DNA from: an uncultured Clostridia bacterium
GTDB lineage: Bacteria; Bacillota_A; Clostridia; Christensenellales; CAG-138
Direction: 5' to 3'
Length of the DNA stretch: 7,881 nucleotides
NCBI GenBank assembly: GCA_937877295.1
Contig: CALFIV010000058.1
Coordinates: forward strand, 1 to 7,881
Shown here: one piece after another, positions 1-5,620 of the stretch
Layout of the letters: the number at the start of each line of letters is the position of its first letter
Position numbering within the stretch: the first letter of the stretch is position 1
Notes under the pieces: model-generated
What the model saw: the letters and a program-made list of their open reading frames with translations, nothing else
The model's database searches: none
What the model was told of the DNA's origin: nothing
Translations under genes and position numbers: made by a program

Positions 1-42
1 AACGAAGCGCAGCGCATTCGACGCGCGGGAAGCGTGCGACGC

Positions 43-137
43 GTCATCTTAAGCGGAGCGCCGACGAAGGATCTCAGAGCGGAATCGGTTGTATGCCTGC
101 TTAGTTCAGAGATTCTTCACCTGCGGCTCAGAATGAC
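43..137. repeat. Dispersed palindromic repeat, copy 1
   Basis: The unit starts with GTCATCTTAA and ends with TCAGAATGAC, which are imperfect inverted ends. Internally it carries GAAGGATCTCAGAGCG near its left end and GAGATTCTTCAC near its right end, which can pair with each other. The same blocks, in the same order, occur in copy 2 at 181-288, with a diverged centre. This is seen directly. GTCATCCTGA...TCAGAATGAC-type units recur in many Firmicute genomes, and they are usually non-coding. Confidence 0.75.
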
Positions 138-158
138 AAATCCCGAAAAACAAAAAGA

Positions 159-306
159 GGATGTTCAGAAAGTCCCGCATGTCATCCTGAACCGCCTGCA
201 GTGAAGGATCTCGGAGCGAAACAGCCTTGTAAACCAATGCTGCTTCAAATTTGCGTCCGGAGATTCTTCGGCAAAGCCTCAGAATGACCTCACTTTCTGA
301 ACATCC
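159..306. repeat. MITE-like element: repeat copy 2 inside a perfect 15-bp inverted repeat
   Basis: The outer arms GGATGTTCAGAAAGT (159-173) and ACTTTCTGAACATCC (292-306) are perfect reverse complements. They enclose a second copy of the dispersed palindromic repeat at 181-288 (GTCATCCTGA ... TCAGAATGAC), with the shared internal blocks GAAGGATCTCGGAGCG and AGATTCTTCG. No transposase frame fits in 148 bp, so any mobility would be non-autonomous. I cannot identify a target-site duplication. Read on the minus strand, the direction of thiT transcription, the left arm is followed by TCTTTTTGTTTTTC, so the folded element could also act as a transcription terminator; that role is inference. Confidence 0.7.
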
Positions 307-369
307 CCTTGGTATGGATTCTTTACGCCGCCTGCCCGGGCTGCGCGTTCGCGTGTCGCTTGCTTTCGC

Positions 370-921
370 TCAGAAACGGTCCAGAAGCTGCACCGGCTTG
401 ATCAGAATTGCACATACAATGATGGCGATGATCGTATTGGGCAGCATGTACGCACCGTTGTAAACGATGGAGAACAGGACCGCGCCGGGGGTGGCGACGG
501 ACAGACCGAAGAAATCCGCCGTCGAGGTGGCGTACTCCGCATAGATCGTTACGCCGCTGACAAAATGCACCAGAAACCGCGCCACACAGCCGATCAGTGC
601 GGACACCGGCAGCAGGCCCTTCTTTTTGCACAGCAGACCTGCGAAGCCCACAAACGCATACGCAACCGAGTAGTCGAGCAGCATGCTCTGCCAGTTGACC
701 GCCGTACCGCCGGCAAGGAAGAATTTGAGCGTGCCGAAGGCGAGGCCTGCCAGCAAGCCCTGCCAGACGCCCCAGCGATACGCAAACACGATCAGCGGGA
801 CCATCACAAAGTCGATCGAGCCGCCGAGCGCCGCAACCGGGATCTTCAGGTAGCTCAGCACGAGCGCAAGCGCTACGCTGACGCCTGCCTCCGCCAACAT
901 GCGAGTTGTTTTCTTTTTCAT
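370..921 (-). CDS. thiT: ThiT/YuaJ-type thiamine transporter, ECF S-component
   Basis: A 183-residue polytopic membrane protein that would bind thiamine and import it together with the shared energy-coupling-factor module (EcfA, EcfA', EcfT), which is not in this window. Family signatures are clear: GGSIDFVMVPL at about 33-43, the RWGVWQGLLAGL segment at 49-60, the LLDYSVAYAFVGFAGL helix at 81-96, RFLVHFVSGVTIYAEY at 115-130 with His119, and YNGAYMLPNTII at 154-165 with Tyr154 and Asn155. Residues of this last type line the thiamine pocket in the family. About six hydrophobic helices are visible, and the length is normal. The ATG at 921 is chosen because GGAGGAG lies 5 nt upstream and the lysine-rich start MKKKTTR is typical. 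A longer in-frame start at 1017 would lie within the riboswitch and is rejected. Control by thiamine pyrophosphate is supported by the upstream riboswitch. Confidence 0.94.
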   Translation of the reverse strand: MKKKTTRMLAEAGVSVALALVLSYLKIPVAALGGSIDFVMVPLIVFAYRWGVWQGLLAGLAFGTLKFFLAGGTAVNWQSMLLDYSVAYAFVGFAGLLCKKKGLLPVSALIGCVARFLVHFVSGVTIYAEYATSTADFFGLSVATPGAVLFSIVYNGAYMLPNTIIAIIVCAILIKPVQLLDRF

Positions 922-927
922 TGTTAC

Positions 928-965
928 TCCTCCAAAAATCAAATTGCCGTCCCGTCGGGACGGCA
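928..965 (-). terminator. Hairpin with T-rich tail beside the thiT ribosome-binding site (riboswitch expression platform)
   Basis: On the minus strand an 8-bp perfect stem, GCCGTCCC/GGGACGGC with a 3-nt loop (964-946), extends by one T-A pair and is followed by AATTTGATTTTT and then immediately by the ribosome-binding site GGAGGAG. It follows the TPP aptamer by about 15 nt. The likely role is a conditional intrinsic terminator, although the T tract is interrupted and the tight link to the ribosome-binding site also allows translational control. The hairpin is seen directly; the mechanism is inferred. Confidence 0.65.
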
Positions 966-980
966 TCAAAAACGCTTTGC

Positions 981-1055
981 TGCGCTTCCTACGATGGCAT
1001 GACCCAACAGGTTCCAAGGGTGCTTCTCAGTCGAAGAATTCGACGCCCCTGCGCA
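981..1055 (-). promoter_or_regulatory. TPP (THI-box) riboswitch controlling thiT
   Basis: Read on the minus strand, the conserved THI-box core is present. The P1 strands TGCGC (1055-1051) and GCGCA (985-981) close the aptamer. Next come AGGGGCG, a small P3 hairpin TCGAA-TTC-TTCGA, and the invariant CTGAGA (1030-1025), which contacts the pyrimidine ring of the ligand in known structures. They are followed by ACCCTTGGAACCTG, and by TCATGCCATCGTAGGA as the pyrophosphate-binding arm. The element lies 60 nt upstream of a thiamine transporter start codon, exactly where it would be expected. Ligand binding should reduce thiT expression when thiamine pyrophosphate is plentiful. Confidence 0.93.
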
Positions 1056-1061
1056 AGCTCT

Positions 1062-1090
1062 ATTATAGCATTGCCCGGACAAGCTGTCAA
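1062..1090 (-). promoter_or_regulatory. Consensus sigma-A promoter of thiT, with extended -10
   Basis: On the minus strand TTGACA (1090-1085), a 17-bp spacer, and TATAAT (1067-1062) preceded by TGC form a perfect consensus promoter with an extended -10. Transcription would start near 1054-1055, the first bases of riboswitch helix P1. The -35 hexamer overlaps the TGA stop codon of the upstream signal peptidase gene at 1089-1087. Confidence 0.92.
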
Positions 1091-1632
1091 GGCTCGTGTG
1101 TGAAAATCGTAAAGCTGCGAAGCCGCACGCGCACGATTCCGAGGATCGACGCCGTATCGAGACAGCCGACACCGCGGTTGCGGCTGTCCTCGCCGTAATT
1201 GCGGTCGTCCGACAGCACATAGACCTTGCCCTGCGGCACGCGCGTCTGCGGAATATCCAAAGCGGCGGTCGGCGTATAGCGGTGCTCGTCCATGCCGTAT
1301 TTACCGTCGATGATCAGCACGCCGTCGCGCGCCTCGATCGTCTCGCCGCCGAGCGCCACGACGCGCTTGATGAGAAGGTCGCCCGCCGAATTGCGGAACA
1401 CCACCATGTCTCCGCGTTCGAACGTTCCGAAATGCCGGTACAGCCGGTCATAAAAGACCGTATCGCCCTTTTGGAGCGTCGGCATCATGGATTCGTCCGC
1501 CACATACACCGGCGAAAACCAGACGAACAGCACGAACAGCACAACCAGCAGCCCGATGAGCCCCGCAAACAGCCAGCGGAGCGCATTCTGGGAACGGTGT
1601 TCGGTTTTGAATCGTACGGAGCGGGTTTCCAT
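1087..1632 (-). CDS. lepB: Signal peptidase I, copy B (canonical)
   Basis: A 181-residue type I signal peptidase of family S26, which would cut signal peptides from secreted proteins on the outer face of the membrane. One transmembrane helix spans about residues 20-40 (LFAGLIGLLVVLFVLFVWF). The catalytic box DESMMPTLQKGD follows, with Ser48 as predicted nucleophile. The lysine box GDLLIKRVVALGGE contains Lys89, the predicted general base, and the C-terminal box SDDRNYGEDSRNRGVG (141-156) fits the family, although the usual GDN reads SDD. The length is normal for a short Gram-positive enzyme. The ATG at 1632 is 5 nt after the stop of copy A with no clear ribosome-binding site, so translation probably depends on coupling to copy A. 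Its stop codon is part of the thiT promoter. Confidence 0.93.
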   Translation of the reverse strand: METRSVRFKTEHRSQNALRWLFAGLIGLLVVLFVLFVWFSPVYVADESMMPTLQKGDTVFYDRLYRHFGTFERGDMVVFRNSAGDLLIKRVVALGGETIEARDGVLIIDGKYGMDEHRYTPTAALDIPQTRVPQGKVYVLSDDRNYGEDSRNRGVGCLDTASILGIVRVRLRSFTIFTHEP

Positions 1633-1637
1633 GGCGG

Positions 1638-2243
1638 TCAGACAGTGCGGAACTGTTTGAACGGATAAATGACAAACCGCACCTTGCCGACGACGCGGTA
1701 AAGCGGCACAGGTCCGACGGCCGCGTCGCGCGAATCGATGCTGACCGCGCGGTTGTCGCCGAGCACATAGACGCAGCCGTCCGGCACGACGGTCCTTTCG
1801 ATCTGTTGATACCCGGCGCGGTTTGCGGACACATACGCTTCCGCAACCGGCTCGCCGTTGACGCAGACCTCGCCGCCGATCGTTTCGATCGTGTCGCCGC
1901 CGACGGCCACGACGCGCTTGACGCGCGTATTGTAGCTCTTGTTGCGCTGCACATAGTATTCATCCGGATAATAGCAGATGACAACGTCGCCGCGCTGCGG
2001 CGTTCTGAGCGCGTATGCAAGGCGGTCGACGCCCATGACCTCGCCGTCGGAAAGCGTATCGAGCATGGAGAGCCCGTCCACGCGCACCGGATCGGCGACG
2101 ACGGCGCGGATCGCAAGCACGGCCAGCATGACCACCAGCAGATACAGCACGAAATCGAGCGCGCGCCACGGCGCGCCGCCCTCCATGGTTTCGTTTCGTT
2201 TTTCCGCCTGCCGGCGAAGCTTGGCGATCGGTTGCAGGATCAT
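1638..2243 (-). CDS. lepB: Signal peptidase I, copy A (variant catalytic box)
   Basis: A 201-residue S26-family signal peptidase, divergent from its neighbour. It has a basic cytoplasmic start, a membrane helix at about 30-49 (LDFVLYLLVVMLAVLAIRAV), then VDGLSMLDTLSDGE with Ser59 as predicted nucleophile. The usual SMxPT box reads SMLDT, so the conserved proline is Asp. RVKRVVAVGGDTIE carries Lys109, and VYVLGDNRAVSIDSRD (158-173) is the canonical GDN/DSR box. The ATG at 2243 is preferred over upstream alternatives because it overlaps the TGA of the DUF951 gene as ATGA and lacks a strong ribosome-binding site of its own, indicating translational coupling. Both catalytic residues are present, so it is probably active; a different substrate preference is only inferred. 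Confidence 0.9.
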   Translation of the reverse strand: MILQPIAKLRRQAEKRNETMEGGAPWRALDFVLYLLVVMLAVLAIRAVVADPVRVDGLSMLDTLSDGEVMGVDRLAYALRTPQRGDVVICYYPDEYYVQRNKSYNTRVKRVVAVGGDTIETIGGEVCVNGEPVAEAYVSANRAGYQQIERTVVPDGCVYVLGDNRAVSIDSRDAAVGPVPLYRVVGKVRFVIYPFKQFRTV

Positions 2244-2440
2244 GGTTCGCTTGTCTCTTTCTTTATGATTTGCCTTGCGGATTTTTGAAAATCGAGCCGG
2301 TCGAGCATCACGACGCGTCCGCAGCGCGCGCAGCGCAGCTTGACGTCCGCGCCGACGCGGGTGATCGTCCACAGGTTTTCGCCGCAGGCATGCGGTTTTT
2401 TCATGCGGACTGTGTCGCCCAATTCGAACTGCCCGATCAT
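2240..2440 (-). CDS. DUF951 family small protein
   Basis: A 66-residue protein matching the DUF951 pattern: FELGDTVRMKKPHACG, then WTITRVGADVKLRCARCGRVVMLDR. His18, Cys19 and the pair Cys37/Cys40 in CARCG could form a small metal-binding knuckle, but this is inference. The family is widespread in Firmicutes and is often near chromosome-partition or GTPase genes; its function is not established. The ATG at 2440 follows GGGAGAGGAAG and overlaps the stop of the upstream hydrolase as ATGA. Its own stop overlaps the start of signal peptidase A in the same way, so it is the coupling link of the operon. Confidence 0.88.
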   Translation of the reverse strand: MIGQFELGDTVRMKKPHACGENLWTITRVGADVKLRCARCGRVVMLDRLDFQKSARQIIKKETSEP

Positions 2441-3324
2441 GCTTCCTCTCCCGTATAGCGGATGTAGCGGTCCGCCGCCTCCGCGATGCTTTCCGCCTTT
2501 TCCTCATGCATCCAATGGCCCGTGTTGCGGATGCGGTGATACACGCTCATGTTGAGCATTTCGCGCAGCTCAAACAGCCGGTCCATCGGCTGCAGCTTGT
2601 CCGAATCGCCCCAGATGATGAAGAACTCGCGTTCACGGTTCTGAATCTCGCTCAGCGCATAGTCCTCGTCAAAGTTGCGGATCGCATACATGATCGCCTG
2701 CCGCGACGCGTAGCTGTCGCAGGTCTTATAGTACTGCGTGACGACCTCGGGCGTGCAGACCGTGCCGTCATAGTAAAACAGAGGCAGGTTCTCCTCGAAG
2801 TCCTTTTGGTTGTACAGCTCGCGGTACAGGAATCCGAGCGGACGCTCGAGTCTTCGGATCTTTTTCGGCATGCGCTCGGTGACGCCGCCCGGCGTCAGCG
2901 CAATGATCTTCATAAAACGGTCCGGATATTTGACCGACGCGTACATCGTATAGAGCGCGCCCATCGTGACGCCGAGCGCGTGTGTGGACTTGATTTCCAG
3001 CGCGTCGAGGCACTTGACGAGGATATCCGCCATTTCGTCCATCGAGTAGTTCAAAGAATACGGCCGGTCGGAATAGCCGAACCCCGGCAGGTCGATCGCG
3101 ATGACGCAGTAATGCTCCGCAAGGAGCGGCATCAGCTTGCGCCATGTGTAAATCGACTGTCCGACCGAATGCACCAAAAGAAGCGGCTCGCCCCTTCCCA
3201 TCGTCAGATAATGCACACGGCACGGCTCGGGCTTTTGCTTTCTGCCCGCAAAGCCCGGCAGCTCGATGGTGAAGAAGTCGCCGATCAGGTCCGAATTCAC
3301 GATCGGTTTCTGCGTCATATTCAT
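2437..3324 (-). CDS. Alpha/beta-hydrolase-fold protein with Thr in the nucleophile elbow
   Basis: A 295-residue alpha/beta-hydrolase-fold protein with no signal peptide. It shows the fold's landmarks: LLLVHSVGQS (48-57, oxyanion-hole strand, with HSVG where HGxG is common), IAIDLPGFGYSDRP (76-88), the nucleophile elbow ALGVTMGALYT (116-126), IIWGDSDKLQP (236-246) with acids Asp240/Asp242, and NTGHWMHEEKAE (268-279) with His270. The elbow reads G-V-T-M-G, so Thr120 replaces the usual Ser; the codon is ACG on the minus strand at 2967-2965. It may be a threonine-nucleophile enzyme or have lost hydrolase activity. The substrate cannot be told. The ATG at 3324 is chosen because GAGGTG lies 5 nt upstream; a longer open frame to 3480 crosses the promoter. 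It is the first gene of a minus-strand operon. Confidence 0.88.
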   Translation of the reverse strand: MNMTQKPIVNSDLIGDFFTIELPGFAGRKQKPEPCRVHYLTMGRGEPLLLVHSVGQSIYTWRKLMPLLAEHYCVIAIDLPGFGYSDRPYSLNYSMDEMADILVKCLDALEIKSTHALGVTMGALYTMYASVKYPDRFMKIIALTPGGVTERMPKKIRRLERPLGFLYRELYNQKDFEENLPLFYYDGTVCTPEVVTQYYKTCDSYASRQAIMYAIRNFDEDYALSEIQNREREFFIIWGDSDKLQPMDRLFELREMLNMSVYHRIRNTGHWMHEEKAESIAEAADRYIRYTGEEA

Positions 3325-3546
3325 AATAGCACCTCGTTGTTTGGATTGATTATACCGCGCTGCAAAAGCGGATGCAAGAAAAGGGCAAAAACTTTTCTTT
3401 TCGTACATACTTTTGTTGCAAAACCGCGACGTTTCCCTGTTATCATATCCAGCGAACGCAAAATTACCGATGCATGTCACAAAATCCGCGTTTCATACGT
3501 TTCCTTTACAGAACATGTTCAAAAAACACCGCAAGGAGGTGCGACA
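3325..3546. other. Divergent intergenic region between the hydrolase operon and the sigma-factor operon
   Basis: This AT-richer stretch contains no gene. It carries the minus-strand promoter described separately, the 8-bp inverted repeat at 3376-3399, and a perfect 10-bp palindrome GAACATGTTC (3511-3520) 12 nt before the sigma ribosome-binding site. On the plus strand I see only weak promoter candidates. One is TTGCAA (3416) with TATCAT (3441), 19 nt apart. The other is an ECF-like TGTCAC (3475) with CGTT (3498), 17 nt apart. The second would fit autoregulation, but neither is strong enough to call. Confidence 0.55.
3349..3377 (-). promoter_or_regulatory. Putative promoter of the hydrolase/DUF951/signal peptidase operon
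   Basis: On the minus strand TTGCAT (3377-3372), a 17-bp spacer and a perfect TATAAT (3354-3349) lie 25 nt upstream of the hydrolase start. The -10 is consensus and the -35 is weak (TTG conserved only). An 8-bp inverted repeat, AAGAAAAG/CTTTTCTT (3376-3399), touches the -35 box and might be an operator. Confidence 0.6.
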
Positions 3547-4095
3547 TTGAAAAACTGGACGCGGCTGCTGCGCAGCGATCCCGATCGCGGCATACGCGAG
3601 CTGTTATACACACACGGCGGACTGGTGTATTATACCGTCCGCAGAATCTTACGGGGCTACCCCGAGGACGACGTCGAGGAATGCGTCTCCGACGTGTTCC
3701 TGTATCTCTACGAGCATAGGGAGCGGCTCGATCTCGACGACGGCGCAATGAAGACCTACCTCGTCAAGACCGCGACGCACCGCGCGCTGGACCATCAAAG
3801 AAAGATCGCGCGCATTCCGCAGCCCTCTGTTGACGCGGTCTGGGACGCGGGCGCTGCCGATCGCAGCGCGGAGGAGCTTGCGCTTTCGCGCATCGAACGC
3901 GAGGAGCTGATCGATGCAATCGTATCCTTGGGCGATCCGGACGCAACGATCCTGATCGCAAAGTACTTTATCGGCCTCAAGGGCGCGGAGATCGCCGCCA
4001 TGCTGCACATGAAGGAAAACACCGTCGTGTCGCGTGCGTCCCGTGCGCTGAAGCGCCTGCGCATCATGCTGAAAGGAGCAAAAACCAATGCCTGA
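3547..4095 (+). CDS. ECF-type RNA polymerase sigma factor (sigma-70 family)
   Basis: A 182-residue group 4 sigma factor that would direct RNA polymerase to a small regulon in response to an envelope or environmental signal. Region 2 covers about residues 20-86: EDDVEECVSDVFLYLYEHRE (core-binding and region 2.2 type) and YLVKTATHRALDHQRK (the -10-recognising helix). A variable linker spans about 88-115. Region 4 covers about 117-175, with the helix-turn-helix GAEIAAMLHMKENTVVSRASRALKRLR. Length is normal and there is no extra domain. The start is a TTG at 3547, chosen because a strong AAGGAGGTG (3533-3541) lies 5 nt upstream; the longer open frame is antisense to the hydrolase. The gene overlaps the next by 8 nt, as expected for sigma/anti-sigma pairs. 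The exact ECF group cannot be assigned by eye. Confidence 0.92.
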   Translation: MKNWTRLLRSDPDRGIRELLYTHGGLVYYTVRRILRGYPEDDVEECVSDVFLYLYEHRERLDLDDGAMKTYLVKTATHRALDHQRKIARIPQPSVDAVWDAGAADRSAEELALSRIEREELIDAIVSLGDPDATILIAKYFIGLKGAEIAAMLHMKENTVVSRASRALKRLRIMLKGAKTNA

Positions 4096-5608
4096 CCGTC
4101 TGGAACAAGCTTTGTCGAACGTCACCGAAGCCGAAGCAGCGCTTCTGATGGACCGCTTCGACCCCGAATCTCATATCCCCGAACAAACGCTGTCGCGCAT
4201 CGACGCGCGTCTGAAGCATTCCCTCAAGGCCGCCGCGCCACAGAAAAAGCGCGCGCTGCGCTTCCCTTGGAAAAAAGCGCTGGCCGCCGTCGCCGCCTGC
4301 GCCGTCGTCTATCTCACGCTCGGATTCACCGTACCCGGCGTGGCCGACGGGCTCTATCGGCTGACGCATCCCGATTACACCACGCAGGACTACATTGCCA
4401 CCCCGCCCGACGCGCGCGAACAGGTCGTCGAGCTTGACGCTGCAATCCGCGCGACCGACGCGAAGGACGTCGAACGCACGGTGGAGCTTTTGGGGCAGTA
4501 CTCGATCCGCACGCAGTGGGACGAGGGCTACAACGAAATGGCGCGCGAGTCGCCGTCCCGCAGAGAGGCGCGCGGCGCAGCGCCGTACCGCGCCGAGGAT
4601 TATGCGTACTTAAAGGAGATCAAGGCCTCGGTCAAGGAGGTCTACTATGACGGCTCGCGGCTGTTCGTCAATGCGTTTCTTGCCTTCCCGGGCGCTGACG
4701 CGTTCCTTTGGGAGGAACACCCGGACGAAATCTTCCCGCACCGTCTTTCGATCCGCACCCTGACGCAGGAGACGAAAATCAACGGAGCGGATTATACCGT
4801 CATCATCGGCGGCTCGACCGGCGGCGAAACGCTCGACACGCAGGACGGCGACTACGGGCTGTGGTATACCTCGTACTATACGCTCAAAGAGCCGCTGCCG
4901 GACGGCGTCTGCGAAATGACGCTCTTCTATTACATCTACGACGCGGACGTCGACGACATGGGCGCGGTCGGCAATGTCGCGCGCGTCATTCACACGATCT
5001 CGTTCGACACGACAAGCGGCAATCACCATGAGAACAACGGCTTTGAGCTTGCGTTCTCCGGTTCTGCGCCGATGACCGTCTCCACCTATCGGCCGACGGG
5101 CGAGCATGAAACGCTTATGAATCGCACGGTACGCTTCGACGGCCTGAAGATGCGCGTGAACGTCGCATACCTGCCGAGCGGTCTGATGGCGGAGCTGACG
5201 GTTTCGGCGTATCCCGCGTCGTGGACGGAGCTCGAAAAGGACGCGCTCAACGACGGCTTTCTCACGGCGCTGAGCATTGACGTCCTCGCGGGCGGCGAGA
5301 CGGTGCATATTCCGTACTACCGCATTGCGCGGCAAAACGGCGGCTGGCAGTTTGAGATCCCGGTACTGCCGTCGGACTATGCGGCGCTCGAATCGGTCAC
5401 GGTCATTCCGGTCGTCCGATACGTCACGGGCTTTACCGCCTATGAGGATGCAGACCCGGACGATCCGACCAAGGGTGTCATCACAAAGGACGTCACGCTC
5501 ACGCTCGACGGCGATCCCGTGCCGATCCCGGAGCATTTCCGCAAGGCCGACACCGTCGAAACGCCGCTGTCCGACACGCGCATCGTCCTTGCGCTGCCGA
5601 AGGATTGA
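4088..5608 (+). CDS. Putative membrane-anchored anti-sigma factor with a large extracytoplasmic domain
   Basis: A 506-residue single-pass protein. Residues 1-60 are charged and cytoplasmic (LMDRFDPESHIPEQTLSRID at about 20-39), the likely sigma-binding part. One transmembrane helix runs at about 64-82 (ALAAVAACAVVYLTLGF), preceded by the basic PQKKRALRFPWKK. About 420 residues follow outside, rich in beta-type sequence and aromatics, with no catalytic motif I recognise. The architecture resembles anti-sigma proteins of the DUF4179 kind; that assignment is tentative. There is no HxxxCxxC zinc motif, so it is not a ZAS-type anti-sigma factor. The ATG at 4088 overlaps the sigma gene by 8 nt, with AAAGGAG 9 nt upstream. 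The anti-sigma role rests mainly on architecture and gene order. Confidence 0.78.
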   Translation: MPDRLEQALSNVTEAEAALLMDRFDPESHIPEQTLSRIDARLKHSLKAAAPQKKRALRFPWKKALAAVAACAVVYLTLGFTVPGVADGLYRLTHPDYTTQDYIATPPDAREQVVELDAAIRATDAKDVERTVELLGQYSIRTQWDEGYNEMARESPSRREARGAAPYRAEDYAYLKEIKASVKEVYYDGSRLFVNAFLAFPGADAFLWEEHPDEIFPHRLSIRTLTQETKINGADYTVIIGGSTGGETLDTQDGDYGLWYTSYYTLKEPLPDGVCEMTLFYYIYDADVDDMGAVGNVARVIHTISFDTTSGNHHENNGFELAFSGSAPMTVSTYRPTGEHETLMNRTVRFDGLKMRVNVAYLPSGLMAELTVSAYPASWTELEKDALNDGFLTALSIDVLAGGETVHIPYYRIARQNGGWQFEIPVLPSDYAALESVTVIPVVRYVTGFTAYEDADPDDPTKGVITKDVTLTLDGDPVPIPEHFRKADTVETPLSDTRIVLALPKD

Positions 5609-5620
5609 CGGAGGCACGCC

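Larger units (their letters stand above)
1..369. other. Gene-free stretch downstream of thiT, rich in dispersed repeats
   Basis: I see no convincing gene here. Short open frames exist but translate repeat sequence and lack ribosome-binding sites. The stretch holds two copies of a palindromic dispersed repeat, listed separately, joined by an A-rich spacer at 138-158. Bases 1-42 are GC-rich (GCGCGGG, GACGCG) and could be a flank of the first repeat or the tail of something outside the window. Bases 307-369 contain the palindrome GCCCGGGC but no hairpin followed by a T run. Confidence 0.7.

Noticed and set aside
1..201. Open reading frame running in from the left edge
   Set aside because: It crosses both repeat copies, and its translation is that of repeat sequence; it could only be a spurious or repeat-extended tail.
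1..306. CRISPR array
   Set aside because: There are only two long, diverged, palindromic units and no regular short direct repeats or spacers.
1096..1668. 190-codon open frame on the plus strand
   Set aside because: It is antisense to signal peptidase B, whose catalytic boxes are unmistakable.
3475..3501. Autoregulated ECF promoter (TGTCAC, 17 nt, CGTT)
   Set aside because: The hexamers match ECF promoters only loosely and no second copy is available to compare, so it is mentioned under the intergenic region but not called.
3511..3520. LexA/SOS box
   Set aside because: GAACATGTTC has only two bases between GAAC and GTTC; the Gram-positive LexA site needs four.
2506..3546. In-frame N-terminal extension of the sigma factor gene on the plus strand
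   Set aside because: It is wholly antisense to the hydrolase and its promoter, and would add about 347 residues with no family match. The TTG at 3547 has a near-ideal ribosome-binding site and gives the normal ECF length.
4610..5617. 335-codon open frame on the minus strand
   Set aside because: It is antisense to the anti-sigma gene, rich in Arg and Val, and without family features.
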